Assembly (NCBI RefSeq): GCF_002924445.1
Contig: NZ_PIGG01000073.1
Coordinates: 1 to 50,317, forward strand
Length of the DNA stretch: 50,317 nt
From: Minwuia thermotolerans
GTDB taxonomy: Bacteria > Pseudomonadota > Alphaproteobacteria > Minwuiales > Minwuiaceae
Direction of reading: 5' to 3'
Within the stretch, counting starts at the first letter, position 1. Every line of letters begins with the position of its first letter. Below, one piece after another: positions 35,363-42,893 of the stretch. Both the position numbers and the translations under genes were made by a program. The notes beneath the pieces are model-generated. The model saw nothing but the letters and a program-made list of their open reading frames with translations, made no database searches and was not told the DNA's origin.

Positions 35363-36902
35363 GCTGGCCGCCCTGCTGCTGCTCGCCGCGCTGCCGGCCG
35401 GCGCGCAGGAGATCACCTGGAATTCCGAAAGCTTCAACCCCCGTCCCCTGGAGGGCGACCTGGTGCTGCCCATGCCCTGCGGCGGCGCCATGGCGTTCCG
35501 GAAGGTGAACGTGCCCGGCAGCGGCGCCCTCGACGACTACCGCGTCACCCTGGGCAGCCACGAGACGGACCGGGGCTTCGCCGAATACCGGCGCATCGCC
35601 TGGCTGGCCGGCGCCTTCGCCGCGGCCGGCGGGGGCGGGAGCCGCCACTACTATCTGGGCAAGTACGAAGTCACGGCGATGCAGCGCGCCGCGCTCGGCG
35701 AAACCTGCCCCGACGCCGCCAACCCCGATCTGGAGCTGCCGGCGACGGAGATATCCTGGGCCGAGGCGATGCTGTTCGCCGAGCGCTACTCCGAATGGCT
35801 GCTGCGGAACGCCGTTGGTCTCGTGCCGGCTGAGGAGGGCGCTGTCGGCTTCCTGCGCCTGCCGACCGAGGCGGAATGGGAGTTCGCCGCCCGCGGGGGT
35901 ACCGCCGTAGGCCCGGCCGAATTCGCCGAACGGACCTTCGTGCCGCCGGGCCGCCTGGACGAGTTCGTCATCCACGACGGCAACTCCTACCGGGAACTGA
36001 ACCTGATCGGCACGGTTCAGCCCAACCCGCTCGGCCTGTTCGACATGCTGGGCAACGCCGCCGAGCTGGCGCTGGAGCCGTTCCGGCTCAACGCGGTCTC
36101 CCACCTGCACGGCCAGGCCGGCGGCTTCGTGCTGCGCGGCGGCAGCTACCTGACGCGGGCCGGCGAGATCCGCACCAGCCACCGCGAGGAATATCCGCCG
36201 GTCGACGAGCACGGCATCCGGCGCCAGAAGACCGCGGGCTTCCGCCTCGCCCTGGTGGCGCCGGCCCTGCCGTCGCGCGACCGCATCGAGACGGTGCGCA
36301 AGGCGTGGGAGAACCTGCCGCAGGAGGACCGCAACCCCGACGGCGAAGGCGCGAAGCTGGCCGCGGAACAGGCCGATCCGGTCGAAGAAGCCCGCGCCCT
36401 GGCCGAGGCGGCGCCGAACGGAGAGATGAAGCGGCGGCTGGAAAATCTTTCCTTCGTCATTGCCGAGAGCATCCGCACCCGCAATCAGGAGCGCGACCGG
36501 GCGGCCCGGGAGCTGTTGTCGAACGCCGTTTTCGCCGCGCGGCGGGCGACCTTCGACATCGTCGCCTTCCAGCGCTGGAAGGCGCTGGCGGACGCCGTCG
36601 ACGACGAAGCGCGCAAGGCCCGCTACATGGAAAATCACGCCGAGGATTACGCGACGTTCGAATTCAACCTCGGCTATTACCTCGACCGCCTGACGCGCAT
36701 CGCCGACGATTTTGGCCAGGAGAAGCTGAACGGGCAGGCGGCGGTGCTGAAGGTGGAATATGCCGACCGCGGACTGCGGACCCTGCCCCCCCTGACGGAC
36801 CGGGTTCTCGGCCACCTGGAAAAGATTCGAAGCTTGGGAACCGGGGCCAGACCAGCCATAATCCAGTCCTTGACGGACGCCGCAGCCAACGCCGGCAAGT
36901 AA
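35343..36902 (+). CDS. Periplasmic SUMF1/formylglycine-generating-enzyme-fold protein, catalytically dead (TagR-like)
   Basis: Exported protein of 519 residues with a signal peptide (1-22, ending PAGAQE). The SUMF1 domain spans about 55-305 and is marked by YYLGKYEVT (103-111), FLRLPTEAEWEFAARGG (about 170-186), NPLGLFDMLGN (229-239), RGGSYLT (265-271) and TAGFRLAL (297-304). In true formylglycine-generating enzymes the RGGSY motif is followed by a catalytic Cys and a second Cys five residues later. Here these positions are not Cys (RGGSYLTRAGEIRT), so no oxidase activity is expected. A helical C-terminal extension (about 310-519) has no motif I recognise. TagR of Pseudomonas is likewise a periplasmic SUMF1-fold regulator. 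The gene overlaps the permease by 20 nt. Confidence 0.83.
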   Translation: MKSARCRLAALLLLAALPAGAQEITWNSESFNPRPLEGDLVLPMPCGGAMAFRKVNVPGSGALDDYRVTLGSHETDRGFAEYRRIAWLAGAFAAAGGGGSRHYYLGKYEVTAMQRAALGETCPDAANPDLELPATEISWAEAMLFAERYSEWLLRNAVGLVPAEEGAVGFLRLPTEAEWEFAARGGTAVGPAEFAERTFVPPGRLDEFVIHDGNSYRELNLIGTVQPNPLGLFDMLGNAAELALEPFRLNAVSHLHGQAGGFVLRGGSYLTRAGEIRTSHREEYPPVDEHGIRRQKTAGFRLALVAPALPSRDRIETVRKAWENLPQEDRNPDGEGAKLAAEQADPVEEARALAEAAPNGEMKRRLENLSFVIAESIRTRNQERDRAARELLSNAVFAARRATFDIVAFQRWKALADAVDDEARKARYMENHAEDYATFEFNLGYYLDRLTRIADDFGQEKLNGQAAVLKVEYADRGLRTLPPLTDRVLGHLEKIRSLGTGARPAIIQSLTDAAANAGK

Positions 36903-36915
36903 CGGAGTCAGTCCG

Positions 36916-37680
36916 ATGCACAGTGTTCTTCCCCTTTTCGGCAGACTGATCGCGGCCGGGCTGCTCGCCGCCGCGCTTGCCCTGGCCGGCTGCGCCCAGA
37001 ACGCCGACGGACAGCGGCAGGGACTGTTCGATTTCGCGTCGTCGGGCGGGGACGAGGATCTCAGCGAAGAGGAGCGCCAGCTCCGCGAGGATGCGGAAGT
37101 CTTCAACGAGACCGTCGCCGGCGGCGCCGCCACAAACGCCCTGCTGTTCGGCGGGCTGTGCGTCGCCGCCGCGCTGCTGGGTGGCAGCGACAACATGGGC
37201 CAGTGCGCGGTGATGGCCGGCATCGGCGCCGCCTATGGCGCCGTCGATGGCTATCTGGTCGCGAAGCGCCAGGAGGCCGCCCGGCGGCAGGTCCGCGAAA
37301 TCGACCTGGTCACCGAGGAAATCCAGGAAAAGAACGTCAAGCTGCGCAAGCTGGTGGAGACCTCGCAGAAGGTCGTGGCCGAGAACCGGGAACGGCTGCA
37401 GGATGTCCGCCTCAAGGTGGCGAAGAACGAAGTGCGCGAGGAGATGCTGGAGGAGGAAAGTCAGCGCCTGCAGAGCAATATCGACGTGATGGACGACACC
37501 CTCGCACAACTCCGGAAGGAGCGGGACAATTACTACGAGGTTGCCGAGCAACTCGAGGGCGTCGGCCGCGACACTCGTCAGCTCGAGGCCGAGATCCGCG
37601 ACATGAACCAGCAGATCGCGGCCCTGGAGCGCGAACGCGACGCGCTTGAGGAAATCGACCGCGCCGTACGGATCGGATGA
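36916..37680 (+). CDS. Outer-membrane lipoprotein with glycine-rich segment and coiled coil (TagQ-like)
   Basis: Lipoprotein of 254 residues. The lipobox LAGC sits at about residue 25, followed by Ala-Gln rather than Asp, so outer-membrane targeting is expected. A glycine-rich hydrophobic stretch (about 70-115, FGGLCVAAALLGG and GIGAAYGAVDGYL) resembles glycine-zipper motifs and contains two cysteines. From about 120 to the end there is a strongly charged coiled coil (ETSQKVVAENRERLQDVRLK and similar). It starts 13 nt after the SUMF1 gene. By position and type it matches TagQ, the lipoprotein that anchors TagR at the outer membrane in Pseudomonas; sequence similarity to TagQ was not tested. 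Confidence 0.8.
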   Translation: MHSVLPLFGRLIAAGLLAAALALAGCAQNADGQRQGLFDFASSGGDEDLSEEERQLREDAEVFNETVAGGAATNALLFGGLCVAAALLGGSDNMGQCAVMAGIGAAYGAVDGYLVAKRQEAARRQVREIDLVTEEIQEKNVKLRKLVETSQKVVAENRERLQDVRLKVAKNEVREEMLEEESQRLQSNIDVMDDTLAQLRKERDNYYEVAEQLEGVGRDTRQLEAEIRDMNQQIAALERERDALEEIDRAVRIG

Positions 37681-37688
37681 GGCCGCCA

Positions 37689-38180
37689 ATGACATTCCGC
37701 ACAATCACGCTTGCCACCGTTCTTGCCATTCCCGTCCTGGCGGGGACCGGCTGCGCCACCTATCAGCAGCAGAAGGCCGACGCGGTCTCGGGCGGTCCCG
37801 AACGGCGGGTGCAGGAAGCCGAGCAGCGCCAGCAGGCGGCGACGGACGCCCGCATCGGCCTGCAGAGCGACCGGGAAGCCCTGGAGGAGGAGCGTGAACT
37901 CCAGGAGCAGGAGATCGCCGCCCTGAACGCGGAGCTGGCCCGCCAGGAGAGCGCCATCGCCCGGGCGCGCGAGCAGAACCGCATCACCCGGGAGAAGGAA
38001 CAGGCGATGCGCGACCGGATCACGGCGCTCGACCGGGAACTGCGGGACAACGAATTCCGCACGGCGGCGGCCGAAGCATCCGGAAATGCAGGCGAGGCCG
38101 CGAAGCTCCGCCGGGAACTGCAGACCCTGCGCTCGAAGGCCGACGCCCTGTCCAACGAGATCGACCTGCTGGCGAAATAG
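37689..38180 (+). CDS. Second coiled-coil outer-membrane lipoprotein
   Basis: Lipoprotein of 163 residues with lipobox AGTGC near residue 22 followed by Ala-Thr, so probably sorted to the outer membrane. Almost all of the mature protein (about 40-160) is an uninterrupted charged coiled coil rich in Glu, Arg and Gln (REALEEERELQEQEIAALN), like a shorter version of its neighbour. I chose the ATG at 37689 because GAGG lies 6 nt upstream. An in-frame ATG at 37677 overlaps the previous stop and would add four residues. It is the last gene of the operon; the 156-nt gap after it shows only a 6-bp hairpin without a T-run. Confidence 0.78.
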   Translation: MTFRTITLATVLAIPVLAGTGCATYQQQKADAVSGGPERRVQEAEQRQQAATDARIGLQSDREALEEERELQEQEIAALNAELARQESAIARAREQNRITREKEQAMRDRITALDRELRDNEFRTAAAEASGNAGEAAKLRRELQTLRSKADALSNEIDLLAK

Positions 38181-38336
38181 GCGGGGCCGAGCGGGAAGCT
38201 GAACGACTCCCGTCCGCACACTCGACGCACTGGCGGACAGCATCCACCATCGCACCGTCTTTCGCCGGCGAGGGTTAAGATCAAGTGAGGGCCGGACTGC
38301 TCGCTTCTTCGGGTCGACCGGCTGTACGGAGAGCTC

Positions 38337-39479
38337 CTACTGCACCTTCCCGGAAACGGGCGGCCAGCCCAGCGAGCCCTCGGGCTTCGGTCTGCGGCGA
38401 AGCCACCAGGACCAGTCCTCGGGCATGAGCGTCAGGGGATCTTCAAGTCCCAGTTCCCGCGCCGCCATGACGGGCCAGTGCGGATTCGCCAACGCAGGCC
38501 GGCCCAGGAAGACGACATCGATCAGCCCCTCGGCGATCACCCGGTTGGCCTCGGACGGAATGCCCAGATTCCAGCTCACTCCGACCGGGATGCCGGCCTC
38601 CCGGCGCACGCGCGTGGTCCGCTCGACCATGAAGCCGACCTCGTCGAAGGGAACATCCTGCATCGCATCGGTATTCAGCCCCAGGCTGATATCCGCGAAA
38701 TCCAGCCCGTGCGCCTTCAACGCCGAAATCGCCCAGACCGCATCATCGAACTTCACGCCATCCCGGTTGAAATCGTCGGAGCCCAGCCGCACCGTGAGGG
38801 GAAGCCGCTCGGGCCAGACCGCGCGGACGGCATCCAGCGCCTCGCGATGAAAACGGAGCCGGTTCTCCAGGCTACCGCCATAATCATCCGTGCGCTGATT
38901 GGCCAGGGGGGAGAAGAAGCTGGCGCCCAGATAGCCGTGCGCAAAATGCATCTCGAGCCACTCGAAGCCGCAATCGAGGGCCCGGCGCGCGGCGTCGGCG
39001 TAGGCCCCATGAATCTCCCTGATCTCATCCACGCTGAGTTCCTGGACGGGATGCGTATAGCGGCCGCCATAGGGAATGGCCGAGGGGCCGCGCACCTTCC
39101 AGCCATGCGGATCGTCGGCCGGAAGCTGGATCTTGCCTTCCCAGGGCTTGTTCTCGCTGCCCTTGCGGCCGGTGTGTCCAAGCTGAATGGCCGGAACCGC
39201 GCCCATGTCCTTCACGATCTCGGCGATGCGGCTCAAGCCCTCCATCTGCGTATCGTCATAGATGCCGGCGCAACTCGTGCTTGTCCGTCCGTCCGGCGTG
39301 ATGGCGATCTGCTCGGGGAATACCAGCCCGAAGCCGCCGGCCGCGCGCGATCCCATGAGCATCACATGGAAATCCGTCATCCGGCCTTCGACCGACCGGT
39401 ACATCGTCATCGGCGACATCGCGATGCGGTTGCGAAGCGTTATGTCCTTGAGAGTAAATGGGGTGAACAGGTCGGTCAC
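38337..39479 (-). CDS. Old Yellow Enzyme family NADH:flavin oxidoreductase (YqjM-like)
   Basis: FMN-dependent ene-reductase of 380 residues with the full TIM-barrel motif set: LRNRIAMSPMTMYRS near residue 15, QLGHTGRKG near 100, the substrate-binding histidines in MHFAHGYLGASFFSPL near 178, and NQRTDDYGGSLENR. The classical YqjM branch has a redox-tuning cysteine in SPMCMY; here it is threonine (SPMTMY). The natural substrate is unknown; such enzymes reduce activated C=C bonds. It is on the minus strand, convergent with the srf-type operon and downstream of the nos operon. A weak promoter may lie in the 142-nt gap to nosX, with TTGCAT and TATGAA 16 bp apart on the minus strand. Confidence 0.88.
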   Translation of the reverse strand: MTDLFTPFTLKDITLRNRIAMSPMTMYRSVEGRMTDFHVMLMGSRAAGGFGLVFPEQIAITPDGRTSTSCAGIYDDTQMEGLSRIAEIVKDMGAVPAIQLGHTGRKGSENKPWEGKIQLPADDPHGWKVRGPSAIPYGGRYTHPVQELSVDEIREIHGAYADAARRALDCGFEWLEMHFAHGYLGASFFSPLANQRTDDYGGSLENRLRFHREALDAVRAVWPERLPLTVRLGSDDFNRDGVKFDDAVWAISALKAHGLDFADISLGLNTDAMQDVPFDEVGFMVERTTRVRREAGIPVGVSWNLGIPSEANRVIAEGLIDVVFLGRPALANPHWPVMAARELGLEDPLTLMPEDWSWWLRRRPKPEGSLGWPPVSGKVQ

Positions 39480-39621
39480 GCGAGCAATCTCCAGAAACTG
39501 TCAATGTACGAAGAGCATCTGGAAGAACGACATGCTCGCCAGCTATGCACGTTCATATCGTCGTTCGAAGCGTATGCAAGGCTTGTCAGAGTCGACCAAT
39601 TCGGCGGGGCAGCCCAGATGG

Positions 39622-40620
39622 TCAGGCAACCCGATACAGGGTGCCCTCCGCCCCGGCGAGATAGACCTCCAGTCCGGCACCCCGAGCCTTCTCGCCGACC
39701 GCGCCGGTTTCCATCAATGCGAATGCGGTCGACCAGGCGTCCGCCAGGCATGCCTCCCCGGCGACCACGGTCACGCTGCGGTCGGCAGGCGCCGTCTCAC
39801 CGTTCCGGGGATTCATCAGATGGCTGACCCGGCCGCCTCGGTCGAACAGCAGGCCGTATCCGCCTGAGGTCGCGATGGCCCGATCCGACGCGTCGAGCCG
39901 GCCGATCAGTCGAGAGGGCCGCATCGGGTCCGGGATGCCGACCCGCCACGGATCACCATCGGCCGAGCGTCCGATGGCTCGGGTCTCACCAAGATCGAGA
40001 GCAATGCGATCGACGCCGTTGCGGTGCAGCAACTCGGCCACGCGGTCGGTGATATAGCCTTGCGCGATGCCGTTCAGCGTGACCGCCATACCTGACCGGT
40101 CAAAGACGATCTCATGGTCATCGATCCGTACACCGCGCCAGTCGACGAGCGCCAATGTCCCGTCCAACTCGGGCAGAGTGTCAGAATCCGGCTGCTCGGC
40201 GAAGTGACGAGCCAGCCGTTCCCAAAGCGGTTGCACGGTGACGTCGAAGACGCCGCCGCTCACCTCGCTCACGACCGCCGCCCTGGCCAGTAAGTCGCGA
40301 AGTTCCATCGGCGGTTCCGAAAGGCGACCGTCCCGATTCAGCCGCCGGAGCGTTGAGTCGGGCCGGTAGAGACTGAATATCGCCTCGAGCCGTTCGATCT
40401 GAGCCACTGCGAGATCGATGATCCGGCGCGCCTCGCGCGCGTGAGAATGAATGATCTGTATCGAAGCGTCCGCTCCCAGCGCGACGCCCCGCCAGTGAAA
40501 GGTCCGGGCCCGGGCGGCCGGGACTCCACCGGGCAGCAAGCTCAGGCCGGCGGCCGCGCCAGCAATGCCGATGAAACGCCGACGACTGAGAGACGAGTGG
40601 GCGCTACTGTGTCCGTTCAT
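39622..40620 (-). CDS. nosX: NosX, ApbE-type FAD:protein FMN transferase
   Basis: Exported flavin transferase of 332 residues that attaches FMN to threonine in target proteins; in nos operons the target is NosR. A Tat signal is visible (SRRRFIG, residues 12-18, then a hydrophobic stretch to PAARA). ApbE motifs follow: RLNRDGRLSEP, FDVTVQPLWE, a variant of the GG-DIRA motif (DLGETRAIGRSADG) and HLMNPRNGE. The frame is open upstream to 40734 but overlaps nosL; the ATG at 40620 gives the Tat start and a 17-nt overlap with nosL. As the last gene of nosRZDFYLX it fits the classical alphaproteobacterial order. Confidence 0.9.
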   Translation of the reverse strand: MNGHSSAHSSLSRRRFIGIAGAAAGLSLLPGGVPAARARTFHWRGVALGADASIQIIHSHAREARRIIDLAVAQIERLEAIFSLYRPDSTLRRLNRDGRLSEPPMELRDLLARAAVVSEVSGGVFDVTVQPLWERLARHFAEQPDSDTLPELDGTLALVDWRGVRIDDHEIVFDRSGMAVTLNGIAQGYITDRVAELLHRNGVDRIALDLGETRAIGRSADGDPWRVGIPDPMRPSRLIGRLDASDRAIATSGGYGLLFDRGGRVSHLMNPRNGETAPADRSVTVVAGEACLADAWSTAFALMETGAVGEKARGAGLEVYLAGAEGTLYRVA

Positions 40621-41167
40621 GACTGCCTCCGCCTGTCTCAGAAGTTTCGCTAACGCCCTCGTCAGCCGGACCGAGCACCATCTCCTGCCGGATTTCATCG
40701 AACGCGAGGATGCTGCCGCCGCGTTCTTCGACAAACCGTTTCGCCGCAGTCAGGTCACCGAAGGGCACGATCGCCGGCCCGCCCATGCCGCCGCGCGCGT
40801 CGCTGCCGATGACGTAGTGCGCTTCGCGCGCGGCGACCCAGCTGCCGGGCTCCGGGTTGTCCCAGTTCTTCGCCTGGCCCATGTCATTGACGAAGATGGC
40901 GGCGATGTTGTCGGGCTCTTCGGGCAGCATCGTGAAAGCCAGGGTGTCGCGGATCGAACTGAACCAGAGCGGCTCCGTCTGATCGGACAGGAAGATGTGC
41001 CCCTTCGGCCCGGAATGATTCTCCACGATCATGCCGCAGTAGTGGCCGACATCCTCCGGCCCCGGCTCTTGCGGCGCGACAGCGCTTGCCGCGCCTGATT
41101 CCTCCTCGCAGGCAGCCAGCACGAGAAACGCCGCCAGAACAAACGGCAAGTAGCTGAAGGATTTCAC
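40604..41167 (-). CDS. nosL: NosL copper chaperone lipoprotein
   Basis: Lipoprotein of 187 residues that delivers Cu(I) for the CuZ centre of nitrous oxide reductase. The lipobox LAAC is near residue 19. The Cu-binding motif CGMIV (HYCGMIVENHSGPKGHIF) is near 43-60, and the conserved MGGPAIVPFGDLTAAKRFVEE region near 128-146. It starts with GTG at 41167, which overlaps the nosY stop by 4 nt. The C-terminal tail rich in Ser, Glu and Thr (SETSETGGG) is unusual but may simply be a disordered end. Confidence 0.92.
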   Translation of the reverse strand: MKSFSYLPFVLAAFLVLAACEEESGAASAVAPQEPGPEDVGHYCGMIVENHSGPKGHIFLSDQTEPLWFSSIRDTLAFTMLPEEPDNIAAIFVNDMGQAKNWDNPEPGSWVAAREAHYVIGSDARGGMGGPAIVPFGDLTAAKRFVEERGGSILAFDEIRQEMVLGPADEGVSETSETGGGSHERTQ

Positions 41168-41979
41168 GGCTGTTTCCTCTCGAAGAACAGGATGGCGAGG
41201 CCCAGCGGGACGGCCACCCAGGCGGCCAGCACGCCGTAGAGCGCCAGAAGGGAATGGCCCGAGAGGGTCATTCCGGCGACTTGCGCAACGGCCTCATGGC
41301 CGGCCAGGTTGATCAGCCGGTAGACGTCGGCCGGATTGAACAGCAGCAACGTGTCGAGCAGCGCTTCCGTGACGTACTGGCCCTGGTCAGCCACCAGCAG
41401 CCCCAAGAGAGCCGCGTCGTAGAGCAGCACCAGCACGAGCCACAGGCCGACCGCCAGCCCGGCCGCGGTTGCTCGCTCTCGCACCAGAACACTGGCAAGT
41501 GCGCCAAGCGCGGCAAACACGGCGCCCAGCAGGATGGAGGTGCCGATCAGGGCCAGGAACGCGCCCCACGCGCCGGCCTCCGCGCCCGCGTTCAGCCACA
41601 GGACAACGCCTGCGGCCCCGTATCCGACGGTCGTCGCCAGCGCCAGGATGACGACATGGCCGGCGAACTTGCCGGCCACGATTTGCCAGCGGGAGATCGG
41701 ATAGGCCATCAGCAGCAGTAATGTGCCGCGTTCGGCCTCCCCGACGATGGCGTCGAATGAGAGCATGAGCGCGACAAGCGGCACCAGAAAGATGGTCAGA
41801 CTGGCCAGGCTGACGATAACGACGGCGAGCGGGGAGGCCCCGACCGCTCCCGTCGGCGCGCTGCCAACCAGCACCAGGCTGAGGGCGAGCGCCGCCAGCA
41901 GGAGCGTCATCGCCAGCACCCAGCGATTACGGATGCCGGCGCGGATCTCCTGACCCGCGATGGTGACGAGCGGCGTCAT
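41164..41979 (-). CDS. nosY: NosY ABC transporter permease
   Basis: Inner-membrane permease of 271 residues with about six hydrophobic spans, the partner of the NosF ATPase. The N-terminus (TIAGQEIRAGIRNRWVLAM) and the motif DAIVGEAERGTLLLLMAYPISR (about 75-97) are typical of NosY and related ABC-2 permeases. NosDFY together handle a sulfur species or energise copper-site maturation of NosZ in the periplasm. It overlaps nosF and nosL by 4 nt each, so it lies in a tightly coupled run. Confidence 0.93.
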   Translation of the reverse strand: MTPLVTIAGQEIRAGIRNRWVLAMTLLLAALALSLVLVGSAPTGAVGASPLAVVIVSLASLTIFLVPLVALMLSFDAIVGEAERGTLLLLMAYPISRWQIVAGKFAGHVVILALATTVGYGAAGVVLWLNAGAEAGAWGAFLALIGTSILLGAVFAALGALASVLVRERATAAGLAVGLWLVLVLLYDAALLGLLVADQGQYVTEALLDTLLLFNPADVYRLINLAGHEAVAQVAGMTLSGHSLLALYGVLAAWVAVPLGLAILFFERKQP

Positions 41980-42893
41980 CGGCCGTCCTCCCGCGTCAGG
42001 CTGTGATAGAGCGCTTCCAGCCCCGGCTCGGTGATTTCGATGTCGGTCACTGCCTCACCCAGGCCGGCGATGTCGCGCAACGCGGCGATCTTGTCGGCGT
42101 GGGGCACGGCGAGTACCAGCCGCTCTTCACTCCGGGCCCGCACCTCGGCGCGGACAGTGAGCGCCGACAGCACCCGTTCGGTGTGGCAAGGCCTGACCAC
42201 AAGGGTTATGCGAGACGGTAGGGCAGCTTTGCGGCGCAGCGCCTGTAGTTCGCCCGCTGCAAGTAGCTTGCCGCGATGAAGCAGGGCCACCCGGTCGGCA
42301 TGACTCTCGATCTCCGCCAGCGCGTGGGTCGATATCAGGATCGTCGAGCCCTCGGCCCGCAGACGGTCGATCGTGTCGTAGACCTGCATTCTTGAATCAG
42401 GATCCAGGCCGGAAGTCGGCTCGTCGAGCAGCAGCAGTCCTGGCTCACCGATCAGTGCCTGGGCCAGCGCCAGTCGCTGGCGCATGCCCTTGGAATAGGT
42501 GCCGACGCGCCGGTTGGCCGCATGGTCGAGGCCAACCCGTTCCAGCAGTTCCTCGAGCGGTTCGACGCGCGCACGCTTCAACCGAGCGTAGAATGCGAGC
42601 AATTCGAGCCCGGTCATGGCGCCGTGGAAGGCGGCGCTTTCGGGCAGAAAGCCGACGCGGCGCCGCGCACGGGCCCCGTGACGCCCGGCCGGATCCTGGC
42701 CGAAGACACGGATCGTGCCCGAACTCGGCCGTGCCAGGCCGAGCGCCAGCTTCATGAGGGTGGTCTTGCCGGCGCCGTTGTGACCGGCCAGCGCCACGGT
42801 CTCGCCGGCGACGAGGTCCAGGCTGACGCTCTCCAGCGCGGCAACGGGGCCGTAGTTCTTGGAGACGGCGTCCAGGGCGACGACGGCGTTCAT
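41976..42893 (-). CDS. nosF: NosF ABC transporter ATP-binding protein
   Basis: ATPase of 305 residues. Walker A is GHNGAGKTTL near residue 37, the signature YSKGMRQRLALAQAL near 130, Walker B LLLLDEPTSGLDP near 150 and the switch STHALAEIE near 185. The C-terminal 90 residues form the extra domain usual in NosF/CcmA-like ATPases. The frame is open upstream to 43040 inside nosD; the ATG at 42893 gives the expected N-terminus MNAVVALDAVSKNYG and an ATGA overlap with nosD. It works with NosY and periplasmic NosD in assembling the CuZ site of NosZ. Confidence 0.94.
   Translation of the reverse strand: MNAVVALDAVSKNYGPVAALESVSLDLVAGETVALAGHNGAGKTTLMKLALGLARPSSGTIRVFGQDPAGRHGARARRRVGFLPESAAFHGAMTGLELLAFYARLKRARVEPLEELLERVGLDHAANRRVGTYSKGMRQRLALAQALIGEPGLLLLDEPTSGLDPDSRMQVYDTIDRLRAEGSTILISTHALAEIESHADRVALLHRGKLLAAGELQALRRKAALPSRITLVVRPCHTERVLSALTVRAEVRARSEERLVLAVPHADKIAALRDIAGLGEAVTDIEITEPGLEALYHSLTREDGR

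Noticed and set aside
35343..36902. An active formylglycine-generating enzyme for a sulfatase
   Set aside because: The catalytic cysteines are missing after RGGSY and no sulfatase gene is nearby.
20020..38180. A type VI secretion system
   Set aside because: Although the last six genes resemble the TagQRST/PpkA accessory branch, no Hcp, VgrG, sheath, baseplate, ClpV, TssJLM or kinase gene is present in the window.
38212..38238. GTCCGC / GCGGAC hairpin after the last lipoprotein gene as a terminator
   Set aside because: The stem is 6 bp with a 15-nt loop and no following T-run, so an intrinsic terminator is not supported.
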